From: an uncultured Microbacterium sp.
GTDB lineage: Bacteria > Actinomycetota > Actinomycetes > Actinomycetales > Microbacteriaceae
NCBI RefSeq assembly: GCF_945952435.1
Contig: NZ_CAMFHZ010000001.1
Coordinates: forward strand, 124,001 to 188,000
Reading direction: 5' to 3'
Length of the DNA: 64,000 nt
In this document: positions 29,368 through 37,451 of the stretch, one piece after another
Layout: every line of letters starts with the position of its first letter
Position numbering within the stretch: position 1 is the first letter of the stretch
The notes under the pieces: model-generated
The model's database searches: none
What the model saw: the letters and a program-made list of their open reading frames with translations, nothing else
Told to the model about the DNA's origin: nothing
Position numbers and translations under genes: made by a program

Positions 29368-30045
29368 GTGCTCACGCTGCTCGCCGGTCTCGGCCTCATG
29401 TTCTCGCTCATCATCGCGGTCGGTGCGCAGAACGTCTTCGTGCTGCGGCAGGGCCTGCGCCGGGAACACGTGCTCCCCGTCGTGGTCATCTGCGCCGCCT
29501 CCGATGCCGCCCTCGTCCTGGCCGGCACGGCCGGCCTCGGCTACCTGGTCACCTCGATGCCCTGGTTGGTGGTCCTCGCGCGGTGGGCCGGCGGGATCTC
29601 GCTCGTGATCTACGGCGTGCTCGCGGCGCGGCGGGCGTGGAGGTCGGGCGGCGAGGCGCTCGCGGCGGATCCGGGCGGCACCGACGCGGAGGCCGGATTC
29701 CCGTCCGCGGCGGACGGCTCCGGAAACGTCGCCACCCGCACCCGGCCGGCGCTGGCGCCGGTGATCCTCGCGACGCTCGCGTTCACGTGGCTGAACCCGA
29801 ACGTCTATCTCGACACCGTGCTGCTGATCGGGTCGATCGCGGCGACGCATGGCGAGGGACGCTGGCTCTTCGCCGCGGGCGCGATCGTGGCCAGCGTGAT
29901 CTGGTTCTTCGGCCTGGGCTTCGGCGCCCGTCACCTCGGCCGGTGGCTGCGCACGCCGCGCGCCTGGCGGATCCTGGACACGGTCATCGCGGTGATCCTG
30001 GTGGTCATGGGAGTGGGGCTGGTGCTGCCGGTGCTCGTCGGCTGA
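29368..30045 (+). CDS. lysE: L-lysine/L-arginine exporter LysE
   Basis: Exports excess basic amino acids across the cytoplasmic membrane. The 225-residue protein has five to six hydrophobic helices and the LysE-family signatures GAQNVFVLRQGLRREHV near the N-terminus and FTWLNPNVYLDTVLLIG in the middle. A hydrophilic loop of about 30 residues between the third and fourth helices is Gly/Ala/Asp rich. Translation starts at GTG 29368. It is divergent from lysG and convergent with the MarR-type gene. Confidence 0.96.
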   Translation: MLTLLAGLGLMFSLIIAVGAQNVFVLRQGLRREHVLPVVVICAASDAALVLAGTAGLGYLVTSMPWLVVLARWAGGISLVIYGVLAARRAWRSGGEALAADPGGTDAEAGFPSAADGSGNVATRTRPALAPVILATLAFTWLNPNVYLDTVLLIGSIAATHGEGRWLFAAGAIVASVIWFFGLGFGARHLGRWLRTPRAWRILDTVIAVILVVMGVGLVLPVLVG

Positions 30046-30063
30046 GGACCGGTCCCGCTCCGC

Positions 30064-30690
30064 TCAGCGCCCTTCCGGGGATCCCGGGCGAGCGGAGCCG
30101 CGGGGTTCCGAGTCTTCGGGGCGCTCGGGGGCGGGGCGTTCGGATCCCTCTGCGTTCTCCGTGGCCGCGAGGTCGCGGAGGAACCGCGTCACCACCCGGC
30201 GTTCCTGGGAGGTCATGCGCGCGCCGACCTCGAAGCGTCGCGCGTGCAGACGGCCCACGCCCGCGCGTGCGGAGCGGCGCGTCTCGGGCGTGATCTGCAG
30301 CACGATCGAGCGACGGTCGGCGGGGTGAGGCAGGCGGCGCACATGGCCGCCCCGTTCGAGCCGGTCCAGCATCTTCGTCGTCGCGGCCGAGCTGATCCCC
30401 AGGTGCTCCGCGAGCGCTCGGGCCGTCGCGAGCTCCCCCGCGTTCTCGCAGGCCATGAGGTAGCGGACCGCGCGCATGTCGTTCTGATTCAGCTTCATGT
30501 ACTGGCGGGACGCCGCACTCATGCGCTCGTCGGCTTCGCGCCAGGCGCGCAACGCCGTCATCATCCCGACGATCTCGTCGACCTCCGCCTCCGCCAGATG
30601 CGCCCGCGCGACGAGGTCGGCGTCGGGATCGATCACACGTGGATCGATCATCGCGCGCCCGGCGCGGGCTTCGGAATCGGGGACTTCCAC
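30064..30690 (-). CDS. crtR: MarR-family regulator of the carotenoid operon (CrtR-like)
   Basis: A 208-residue MarR protein with the winged-helix core LATARALAEHLGISSAATTK followed by MLDRLERGGHVRRLPHPADRRS. It is transcribed away from idi-crtE, just as crtR of Corynebacterium glutamicum is divergent from its crt operon; that regulator represses the operon and responds to geranylgeranyl diphosphate. The shared 73-bp region contains two palindromes. The start is GTG 30690. A long Glu/Pro/Arg-rich, probably disordered C-terminal tail of about 35 residues is unusual for the family. Its function is inferred from context. Confidence 0.85.
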   Translation of the reverse strand: MEVPDSEARAGRAMIDPRVIDPDADLVARAHLAEAEVDEIVGMMTALRAWREADERMSAASRQYMKLNQNDMRAVRYLMACENAGELATARALAEHLGISSAATTKMLDRLERGGHVRRLPHPADRRSIVLQITPETRRSARAGVGRLHARRFEVGARMTSQERRVVTRFLRDLAATENAEGSERPAPERPEDSEPRGSARPGSPEGR

Positions 30691-30763
30691 GTGAGGACCC
30701 TATGCCATAGGGTTTACTTCTAACAAGGTAATTATCTAACCTGGTTAGCCAAGGAGGCCTGTC
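30691..30763. promoter_or_regulatory. Divergent crtR / idi-crt control region with two palindromes
   Basis: CCCTATG-C-CATAGGG (30698-30712) is a perfect 7+1+7 palindrome close to crtR; CTAACC-T-GGTTAG (30736-30748) is a 6+1+6 palindrome close to idi. Between them the DNA is unusually AT-rich (TTTACT at 30713, TAATTATCTA near 30729), the likely promoter core. AAGGAGG at 30751-30757 is the idi ribosome binding site. Confidence 0.6.
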
Positions 30764-31321
30764 GTGACCGCAGACATCGAGAGGGTCGTCCTCCTGAGCG
30801 CCGACGGATCCGAGATCGGCACGGCTCCCAAGAGCAGCGTGCACGGCGCGGACACCCGCCTGCACCTCGCCTTCTCCTGCCACGTCTTCGATCCCCAGGG
30901 GCGCCTGCTGGTCACCCGGCGCGCGCTCACCAAGGCCGCCTGGCCCGGCGTCTGGACCAACTCCTTCTGCGGACACCCCGCGCCCGGGGAGGAACTCGTC
31001 GCCGCGGTACGCCGCCGGGCGGAGCACGAGCTCGGGCTCCCTCTCGACACCGTCGAGCCGGTCCTGCCGTTCTTCCGCTACCGAGCGACGGATGCGGCGG
31101 GCATCGTCGAGAACGAGATCTGTCCCGTGTACCTTGCCACCACGTCGCAGGCCGCGAGGCCGCATCCCGATGAGGTGATCGAGCACCGCTGGGTGGACCC
31201 CGACGATCTCGCCGAGTCGGTGCGACGGGCGCCCTGGGCGTTCAGCCCGTGGCTCGTGCTGCAGGCGCAGCTGCTCCCGTTCCTCGGCGGAGGCAGCGGG
31301 CTCGAGGAGCTGGCTTCGTGA
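30764..31321 (+). CDS. idi: Isopentenyl-diphosphate delta-isomerase (type 1)
   Basis: Interconverts IPP and DMAPP, giving the allylic primer for the pigment pathway. The 185-residue enzyme has the Nudix-like fold with the active-site Cys in TNSFCGHPAPGE and the catalytic Glu in ENEICPVYLA. GTG 30764 follows AAGGAGG by 6 nt, the strongest ribosome binding site in the operon. It is the first gene of the crt operon and its stop overlaps crtE (GTGA). Confidence 0.97.
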   Translation: MTADIERVVLLSADGSEIGTAPKSSVHGADTRLHLAFSCHVFDPQGRLLVTRRALTKAAWPGVWTNSFCGHPAPGEELVAAVRRRAEHELGLPLDTVEPVLPFFRYRATDAAGIVENEICPVYLATTSQAARPHPDEVIEHRWVDPDDLAESVRRAPWAFSPWLVLQAQLLPFLGGGSGLEELAS

Positions 31322-32373
31322 TCGACAGCACCCTCTCCTCCGACGTGCTCGCCGATGTCGAGGCGGTCATCGACGGGTCCTTCCAGGACATCGCTGCGCG
31401 CATCGACGACGCGGAGGGCTTCGACGCGGTCTGGGAGCAGGCGCGCGGTGCGGCCGCGGGGGGCAAGCTCCTGCGGCCACGCCTGCTGCTGGCCGCGCAC
31501 GCGGCCTTCGCCGATGCGCCCACCGAGAATGCGATCCGCGCCGCGGCGGCGCTCGAACTGCTGCATCTCGCCTTCCTCCTGCACGACGACGTGATCGACC
31601 GCGACCTCGTCCGCCGCGGCGCGCCCAACCTCATCGCCCGGCGCCGCGACGCGGCCCGCGCGTCGGGGGTCGGCGAGGCCGAGGCGCTGCGCTACGGCGG
31701 AAGCTGCGCGATCCTCGCCGGCGACCTCCTGCTCTCCGCCGCGCACAGGATCATCGCGGAGCTCGACGCCCCCGTCGCCGACCGGCGGGCGCTCACGGGG
31801 GTGGTCGCCGACGCGATCGACGCCGCGGCGATCGGCGAGCACGCCGACCTCGTGCTGAGCCTGCGCGGCCACGCCGACGAGGGGGCGATCCTGCGCACCA
31901 TGGAGCAGAAGACCGCCCGCTACTCCTTCAGCGCCCCGCTGCGGATGGGCGCGCTGCTCGGCCGCGCGGAGCCCGCCGTCATCGAGGCGCTCGGGTTCAT
32001 CGGCACCACGATCGGCGTCGCCTTCCAGGCGCGGGACGACGTCCTCGGCGTGTTCGGGGATCCCTCGCTGACCGGCAAGTCGGTGGTCTCCGACCTCCGC
32101 GAGGGCAAGCTCACGCTGCTCGTCGCGCATGCCAGGAGTCATCCGGCCTGGATCTCGGCGGCATCCCTCTTCGGCGATCCCGCGCTCGACGACGAGGGCG
32201 CGGCCGTGCTCCGGAGCGCCATCGAGCGCTCGGGCGCGCTGGCGCGGACAGAGGCGGTCATCTCCGGCCTGGCCGCCGAGGCCCGGGCGTCGATGCTCCT
32301 CGCCGCGCTCCCCGCCGCGCTCGTCGACGACCTGGATCGCATCATCGACGCGGCCACGGAGCGCGGCCGATGA
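31318..32373 (+). CDS. crtE: Geranylgeranyl diphosphate synthase
   Basis: Condenses IPP with allylic diphosphates to C20 GGPP. The 351-residue protein has the first Asp-rich motif in LLHDDVIDRDLVRRG and the second in FQARDDVLGVFGD, with GKSVVSDLREGKLTLL after it. GTG 31318 overlaps the idi stop; the frame then begins VIDSTLSSDVLADVE. It supplies GGPP to crtB, and GGPP is the likely ligand of the divergent MarR regulator. Confidence 0.96.
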   Translation: MIDSTLSSDVLADVEAVIDGSFQDIAARIDDAEGFDAVWEQARGAAAGGKLLRPRLLLAAHAAFADAPTENAIRAAAALELLHLAFLLHDDVIDRDLVRRGAPNLIARRRDAARASGVGEAEALRYGGSCAILAGDLLLSAAHRIIAELDAPVADRRALTGVVADAIDAAAIGEHADLVLSLRGHADEGAILRTMEQKTARYSFSAPLRMGALLGRAEPAVIEALGFIGTTIGVAFQARDDVLGVFGDPSLTGKSVVSDLREGKLTLLVAHARSHPAWISAASLFGDPALDDEGAAVLRSAIERSGALARTEAVISGLAAEARASMLLAALPAALVDDLDRIIDAATERGR

Positions 32374-33281
32374 CCGGGGCCGCGGGCCTCGCCCTCTACG
32401 ACCGCGCCGCAGCGCGCGGCTCGGCGCAGGTTCTGGAGAGCTATTCGACCTCGTTCCGCCTCGCGACGCGGCTCTGCGGCCCGTCGGTACGGGCGGATCT
32501 CGCCGCGATCTATGCGCTCGTGCGCGTCGCCGACGAGGTCGTCGACGGCTGCGCGGCCGACGCCGGACTGTCCTCGCCGCAGTGCCGCGAGGTCCTGGAC
32601 GGCCTGGAGCGCGAGGTCGAGGCCGCGCTCGCGTCGGGCTACAGTGCCAACCTCGTCGTGCACGCCTTCGCCACGACGGCGCGCGCGACGGGCATCGGCA
32701 CCGACCTGACCCGTCCGTTCTTCGCGTCCATGCGCCGCGACCTGACCCCGCTCGCCTTCACCGAGGAACGCGAACTCGACGAGTACGTGTACGGATCGGC
32801 CGAGGTGGTCGGACTCATGTGCCTGGCCTCGTTCCGGCGCGGGCTGCGACCGGACCCCGTCCGGGACGCGCGGTGGGACCGCGGCGCGATCGCGCTGGGA
32901 TCGGCATTCCAGCGCGTGAACTTCCTCCGCGACCTCGGCGAGGACGCCGATGGGCTCGGACGACGCTACTTTCCGGGCATCGACCCGCACTCCTTCTCGG
33001 ATGCGCAGCGCGACCGGATCCTCGACGGGATCGACGCCGAGCTCGCGATCGCGCAGGCCGTGATCGGCGAGCTTCCGGCCTCCTCCCGCCGCGCCGTCAC
33101 GGCGGCGCACCTGCTGTACTCGGAGCTCTCGGCGCGGCTGCGCCGCACGCCCGCGCGCGAGCTCGTCGAGCGCCGTGTGCGCGTGCCCGCCTCCCGCAAG
33201 GCGACGCTGCTCGCGCGCGCGGCACTGTACGGTCGCACCCGCGCGGGCCGGGATCGCCGCGCGGGCGGTGACCCCCGATGA
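32370..33281 (+). CDS. crtB: Phytoene synthase
   Basis: Joins two GGPP to 15-cis-phytoene, the first committed carotenoid step. The 303-residue enzyme shows both Asp-rich motifs: LVRVADEVVDGCAAD and FLRDLGEDADGLGRRYFPG. The stop of crtE and the ATG share four bases (ATGA), and the same overlap occurs with crtI downstream. Confidence 0.97.
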   Translation: MTGAAGLALYDRAAARGSAQVLESYSTSFRLATRLCGPSVRADLAAIYALVRVADEVVDGCAADAGLSSPQCREVLDGLEREVEAALASGYSANLVVHAFATTARATGIGTDLTRPFFASMRRDLTPLAFTEERELDEYVYGSAEVVGLMCLASFRRGLRPDPVRDARWDRGAIALGSAFQRVNFLRDLGEDADGLGRRYFPGIDPHSFSDAQRDRILDGIDAELAIAQAVIGELPASSRRAVTAAHLLYSELSARLRRTPARELVERRVRVPASRKATLLARAALYGRTRAGRDRRAGGDPR

Positions 33282-34828
33282 GCCGCGTCGCGGTCCTCGG
33301 CGGAGGCATCTCCGGACTGGCCTCGGCGGCCCTGCTCGCCGCGGATGGACACGAGGTCTCCCTGTTCGAGCAGTCCGACCGGCTCGGCGGCCGGGCGGGA
33401 CGCTGGGAGCAGGACGGATTCCGCTTCGACACCGGCCCGTCGTGGTACCTCATGCCGGAGGTCTTCGACCACTGCTTCCGCCTCCTCGGCACGAGCGCGG
33501 AGAGGGAGCTCGACCTGGTCCGGCTGGACCCCGCGTATCGGGTGTTCTACGAAGGGGCGGCGCCGCTCGACGTGCGCTCCGACCGGGAGCGCTCGCTCGC
33601 CCTGTTCGAGTCCGTCGAGCCGGGTGCGGGCGCCGCGCTCGCCCGGCACCTGGACTCGGCCGCGCGGACGGCCCGGATCGCGAACGACCGCTTCCTCTAC
33701 ACCGACTTCTCCCACCCGCGCGCGTTCCTGCCCGGACGCGACCTGCGCGAGCTGCCCCGGCTGGCGCGCCTGCTGGGCACCTCGCTGCAGAGCATGGTCG
33801 AGGCCTCGTTCACCGACCGGCGGCTGCGGCAGATCCTGCAGTACCCCGCCGTCTTCCTGGGCGGCGCACCGGGCATCGCCCCCGCGCTCTTCCATCTGAT
33901 GAGCTCGTTCGACCTCGCCGACGGCGTGCTGTACCCCCTCGGCGGTTTCGGCGCTGTGATCGACGCGTTCGCGCGGCTCGCCCGCGACGCGGGGGCGGCG
34001 CTGCACACCCGGGCGCGCGTGCAGCGGATCCTCGTCGAGGCGGGCGCCGTGCAGGGCGTCGCCGTCGCGCACGACGGCCTCGTGCGCGAGGAGCGGTTCG
34101 ACCAGGTGGTGAGCACGGTCGACATGCACCACAGCGACACCGCCCTGCTGCCGCCGAGGGCTCGGGAGCGCTCCGCGGCGCACTGGCGCAGGGCCAATCC
34201 CGGAACGGGCGCGGTGCTCGCGATGCTGGGCGTGCGCGGGCGGCTTCCCGCACTCACCCACCACAACCTCGTGTTCACCGCAGACTGGGACACCAACTTC
34301 GACGCGATCTTCGGAACGGCTCCCCGTGTCCCCGATCCGGCCTCGTTCTACGCCTGTATGCCGAGTGCGACCGATCCCGGCGTCGCGCCGGACGGGGACG
34401 AGAACCTGTTCCTGCTCATCCCCGTGCCGGCCGATCCGGGCATCGGAGCCGGCGGTCTCGACGGGAAGGGCGCGGCGGGGGTCGAGGCCATCGCAGATCG
34501 CGCGATCGCCGAGCTCTCCGTGCACGCGCAGGCGCCCGATCTCGCCGAGCGGATCGTCGTCCGCCGCACCGTGGGGCCGGCCGACTTCGCCCGGGATCTG
34601 CACTCCTGGAGGGGATCGGCGCTGGGCCCCGCGCACACGCTGCGCCAGAGCGCGTTCCTGCGCGGACGCACCCGCTCTCGCACGACGAGCGGCCTCTTCT
34701 ACGCGGGCGCCACGACCCTGCCGGGGATCGGGCTGCCGATGTGCCTCATCAGCGCGGAACTCGTGCTCAAGGCGTTCCGCGGCGACCGCACCTCCGGCCC
34801 GCTGCCCGTTGTGGAGGAGGCACGATGA
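33278..34828 (+). CDS. crtI: Phytoene desaturase
   Basis: FAD enzyme that desaturates phytoene to lycopene in four steps. The 516-residue protein begins with the dinucleotide-binding fold (VAVLGGGISGLASAALLAAD, RLGGRAGRWEQDGFRFDTGP) and ends with the CrtI signature SGLFYAGATTLPGIGLPMCL followed by ISAELVLKAF. It overlaps crtB and crtYe by four bases each. Confidence 0.97.
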   Translation: MSRVAVLGGGISGLASAALLAADGHEVSLFEQSDRLGGRAGRWEQDGFRFDTGPSWYLMPEVFDHCFRLLGTSAERELDLVRLDPAYRVFYEGAAPLDVRSDRERSLALFESVEPGAGAALARHLDSAARTARIANDRFLYTDFSHPRAFLPGRDLRELPRLARLLGTSLQSMVEASFTDRRLRQILQYPAVFLGGAPGIAPALFHLMSSFDLADGVLYPLGGFGAVIDAFARLARDAGAALHTRARVQRILVEAGAVQGVAVAHDGLVREERFDQVVSTVDMHHSDTALLPPRARERSAAHWRRANPGTGAVLAMLGVRGRLPALTHHNLVFTADWDTNFDAIFGTAPRVPDPASFYACMPSATDPGVAPDGDENLFLLIPVPADPGIGAGGLDGKGAAGVEAIADRAIAELSVHAQAPDLAERIVVRRTVGPADFARDLHSWRGSALGPAHTLRQSAFLRGRTRSRTTSGLFYAGATTLPGIGLPMCLISAELVLKAFRGDRTSGPLPVVEEAR

Positions 34829-35154
34829 ACATCCTCTACCTCGGGCTGCTGCTCGTGTCGATCCTGTGCGTCGGACTCGTCGACGCCCGGTGGCGGCTGT
34901 TCCTCTGGGCGGATCCCCGACGCGCACTGCTCGTGCTCGCCGTGGGCCTCGCGTTCCTGCTGCTCTGGGACGGCGTGGGGATCGCGACGGGCATCTTCTC
35001 GCGCGAGGGGAACCCGATCTCGACGGGGATCCTGCTGGCCCCGCACCTGCCCGTCGAGGAGCCCGTGTTCCTGCTCTTCCTCGTGCAGGTCACGATGGTG
35101 CTCTACACGGGTTCGCGGCGGATCCTGCAGACGAGGGCGGAGCGGCGCTCGTGA
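34825..35154 (+). CDS. crtYe: C50 carotenoid epsilon-cyclase subunit CrtYe
   Basis: Small membrane protein (109 aa, three hydrophobic helices) of the heterodimeric lycopene-cyclase family. The lycopene cyclase domain pattern is seen as LFLWADPRRALL and the PVEEPVFLLFLVQV motif, whose PxEE residues are conserved in CrtYe/CrtYf and fungal CarRA-type cyclases. It works with CrtYf to close the rings of the elongated C50 precursor (flavuxanthin). It overlaps crtI and crtYf by four bases. Confidence 0.92.
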   Translation: MNILYLGLLLVSILCVGLVDARWRLFLWADPRRALLVLAVGLAFLLLWDGVGIATGIFSREGNPISTGILLAPHLPVEEPVFLLFLVQVTMVLYTGSRRILQTRAERRS

Positions 35155-35531
35155 CCGGGACCTACCTGCTCGTCGACGCCGTCTTCCTCGCCCCCTGCGT
35201 GATCGTGCAGGCGGTCCTCTGGCGTCGCCGACCCCCGGGGCACGCGCGGGCGCTGGTCCTCGCCACGCTCGGACTGATCCTGCTCACGGTCGTCTTCGAC
35301 TCCCTCATGATCGCCGGCGGCCTCTTCACGTACGCGCCGGAGCGGATCAGCGGGATCCGGATCGGCCTCGCCCCCGTCGAGGACCTCGCCTATCCGCTCG
35401 CCGCCGCCCTGCTCGGCACCGCGCTGTGGAACCTCCGCGGACCCGCCGACCGCGCCCGCCGATCCCCCGCGGATCCCGGATCCGCCGCCCGCTCCTCGGC
35501 GGGACCGCGTCCCGAGGAGCCCCGCCGATGA
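35151..35531 (+). CDS. crtYf: C50 carotenoid epsilon-cyclase subunit CrtYf
   Basis: Second cyclase subunit, 126 aa, with three hydrophobic segments and the conserved VVFDSLMIAGGLFTY and GLAPVEDLAYPLAAALLGTAL motifs. The last about 28 residues form an Arg/Pro/Ser-rich hydrophilic tail that the family does not need. GTG 35151 overlaps the crtYe stop (GTGA). Whether the ring is of epsilon, gamma or beta type cannot be decided by eye; epsilon (decaprenoxanthin) is assumed by similarity to Corynebacterium. Confidence 0.9.
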   Translation: MTGTYLLVDAVFLAPCVIVQAVLWRRRPPGHARALVLATLGLILLTVVFDSLMIAGGLFTYAPERISGIRIGLAPVEDLAYPLAAALLGTALWNLRGPADRARRSPADPGSAARSSAGPRPEEPRR

Positions 35532-36421
35532 GCACGATCGCCGCCCGCCCCCTCCTCCGCGACCTGCTGCTCACGTCGCGCCCCCTGAGCTGGATCAACA
35601 CGGCGTTCGGCTTCGCCGCCGCCTACGTCCTCACGACGGGGCGGATCGACGCGGCGTTCGTGATCGGCACGCTGTTCTTCCTCGTGCCCTACAACCTCAC
35701 GATGTACGGGATCAACGACGTCTTCGACTACGCCTCCGATCTCGCCAATCCCCGCAAGGGGGGCGCCGAGGGCGCCGTGCTCTCCCCCGCTCGCCACCGC
35801 GCGGTGCTGGCGTGGTCCGTGCTCCTGCCCGTCCCGTTCGTCGTCGCGCTCGTGCTTCTCGGCGATCCGCTGTCCTGGCTCGTGCTGGCGATCAGCCTGT
35901 TCGCGGTCGTCGCCTACTCGGCGCCGGGGCTGAGGTTCAAGGAGATCCCGTTCCTCGACTCCGCGACCTCGAGCGTGCACTTCGTCTCTCCCGCCGTGTA
36001 CGGCCTCGTGCTCGCAAGGGCGACGCCGACCGTGCCCCTTGTCGTGCTGCTGCTCGCCTTCTTCGCCTGGGGCGTCGCGAGCCACGCGTTCGGCGCCGTG
36101 CAGGACGTGATCCCGGATCGGGAGGCGGGGATCTCGTCGATCGCGACCGTGCTGGGCGCGCGGTGGACCGTGCGCTTCGCCCTGGCCCTGTGGGCGCTCG
36201 CCGGGGTGCTGATGCTCTTCACCGCCTGGCCCGGCCCGCTCGGTGCGGCGCTGGCCATCCCGTACATCGTCGCGGTGTGGCCGTTCCGAGGGGTCACGGA
36301 TGCGGACTCCGCGGCCACGAATCGCGGGTGGCGCCGTTTCCTCCTGCTCAACTACGTCTGCGGGTTCCTCGCGACCATGCTCCTCATCGGGTGGGCCGCG
36401 CTCGGCGGCTCGGCCTTCTGA
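35528..36421 (+). CDS. crtEb: Lycopene elongase (UbiA-type prenyltransferase)
   Basis: Adds two C5 units to lycopene to give the C50 skeleton in the membrane. The 297-residue protein has about eight helices and the two UbiA Asp-rich motifs: MYGINDVFDYASDLANPRKG and GAVQDVIPDREAGISSIATVLG. It is the last gene of the operon and overlaps crtYf by four bases. Its presence with crtYe and crtYf marks the product as a C50 pigment. Confidence 0.94.
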   Translation: MSTIAARPLLRDLLLTSRPLSWINTAFGFAAAYVLTTGRIDAAFVIGTLFFLVPYNLTMYGINDVFDYASDLANPRKGGAEGAVLSPARHRAVLAWSVLLPVPFVVALVLLGDPLSWLVLAISLFAVVAYSAPGLRFKEIPFLDSATSSVHFVSPAVYGLVLARATPTVPLVVLLLAFFAWGVASHAFGAVQDVIPDREAGISSIATVLGARWTVRFALALWALAGVLMLFTAWPGPLGAALAIPYIVAVWPFRGVTDADSAATNRGWRRFLLLNYVCGFLATMLLIGWAALGGSAF

Positions 36422-36480
36422 AACCCCGCCGGATCGGCCCGGAACCCGCCGGATCGACTCGAACCCGCCTGGTCGACTCA
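36422..36480. repeat. Three near-identical units between crtEb and the DUF202 gene
   Basis: Units start at 36422, 36443 and 36462 (periods 21 and 19) with the core AACCCGCCGGATCGACTC. The last unit overlaps the stop codon of the convergent DUF202 gene. No clear stem-loop terminator for the crt operon is present here. Confidence 0.65.
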
Positions 36481-36837
36481 GAAGAGCGGCGCCGCAGGTG
36501 CGCCCAGGCCGCTCGCCAGCACGATCCCGAGACTCACGACGCCGACGAGCGCCACGAATCCCGCGACGGCGGCGAGCAGCATGCCGCCGGGCATCCTGGC
36601 TTGCTCGTCCTCCGCTCTCAGCGCATCGTTCGCGGCCCCCATCCGCCGGCCGGACCCGATCCACAGCGCTCCTGTCGCGATCAGGCCCGCGATCCCGCCC
36701 AGGATCCACCACGCGCTCCCGAAGGCGTGCGGCAGCAGCCTCATGGCCGCGAGGGATCCCGCCGCGAGGGCGAGACAGGTGCGACGCCAGGCCAGCTGGG
36801 TGCGCTCGGGTTGCAGTCCGGGGTCGAAGAGGGTCAT
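36478..36837 (-). CDS. DUF202-family membrane protein
   Basis: A 119-residue protein with three hydrophobic helices. The N-terminal LFDPGLQPERTQLAWRRTCL is the DUF202 hallmark (ERTxLAWxRT), and the middle loop is charged (GRRMGAANDALRAEDEQARM). It overlaps the preceding DUF202 gene by ATGA, so the two subunits are probably made together and may form a heteromer. The molecular function of bacterial DUF202 proteins is not established. Confidence 0.88.
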   Translation of the reverse strand: MTLFDPGLQPERTQLAWRRTCLALAAGSLAAMRLLPHAFGSAWWILGGIAGLIATGALWIGSGRRMGAANDALRAEDEQARMPGGMLLAAVAGFVALVGVVSLGIVLASGLGAPAAPLF

Positions 36838-37196
36838 CGCAGCAGGATCGACAGCAGCACGAGCACGCCGGAGCCCGCGACGGCGACCGCGAGGAGCACG
36901 CCGAGGAGAGAACCGGGCAGGGGCAGCCCGAGCCGGAGCGCGCGCTCCGCGCGCATCCAGGTGCGCCAGGCCAGCACCGGCGTGAGGATCCCGGTGATCA
37001 CGAGCACGAGGGAGGCGGCGAGACGGAACCCGGGATGCAGGTCGAGCGCGAGCACCTCGAGCGCCACGCCGCCCGCGATCAGGGCGAGCGCGGTGCGGAT
37101 CCAGGCGAGGAAGGTGCGCTCGTTCGCGAGCGTGAACCGCGCATCGGGCTCCTGCCCGCGCGAGAACACGGAGCGAGGGAACCGTGGGCCGCTCAT
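36834..37196 (-). CDS. DUF202-family membrane protein (YidH-like)
   Basis: A 120-residue protein with three hydrophobic helices and the family signature RFTLANERTFLAWIRTALAL near residue 20. Its start ATG overlaps the TGA of a 33-codon Cys-rich ORF (ATGA), and its own stop overlaps the next DUF202 gene, giving a three-gene coupled cluster. Function unknown; E. coli homologues YidH and YidG also occur as a pair. Confidence 0.9.
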   Translation of the reverse strand: MSGPRFPRSVFSRGQEPDARFTLANERTFLAWIRTALALIAGGVALEVLALDLHPGFRLAASLVLVITGILTPVLAWRTWMRAERALRLGLPLPGSLLGVLLAVAVAGSGVLVLLSILLR

Positions 37197-37294
37197 GCCG
37201 CCACCGTCCGGAATCCGGCGTTGCCCATCGAGTCCGTCGCCCGCGACGGACCGCCGCAGACACAGGCAGGACCGCAACCGCCCCGATCGACCAT
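37193..37294 (-). CDS. Small Cys-rich ORF (33 residues) coupled to the DUF202 pair
   Basis: ATG 37294 lies 4 nt after GGAGG, and the frame runs 33 codons to a TGA that overlaps the ATG of the first DUF202 gene (ATGA). The peptide starts MVDRGGCGPACVCGG; its three Cys (CxxxCxC) sit in the first 13 residues and the rest is polar. The good ribosome binding site and four-base coupling are the same as for the annotated genes in this cluster, which argues for translation. No family is recognised; metal binding or redox coupling is a guess. Confidence 0.5.
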   Translation of the reverse strand: MVDRGGCGPACVCGGPSRATDSMGNAGFRTVAA

Positions 37295-37385
37295 GTGTCC
37301 TCCGTCCACGCGCGCGTGCCTCCATTCTCCCGCCTCCCGAGCCGGGGACACGACGAGATCCGCGCGGGTGCCGCGCCGGACACGA

Positions 37386-37419
37386 CGAAGGTCCGCCCCG
37401 AGAACGGAGCGGACCTTCG
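37386..37419 (-). terminator. Stem-loop after rplA
   Basis: Perfect 11-bp arms CGAAGGTCCGC and GCGGACCTTCG with a 12-nt loop, 32 bp past the rplA stop. Confidence 0.8.
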
Positions 37420-37451
37420 AACGAGCCCTGTGCGGGCTTCCGACCGGATGG

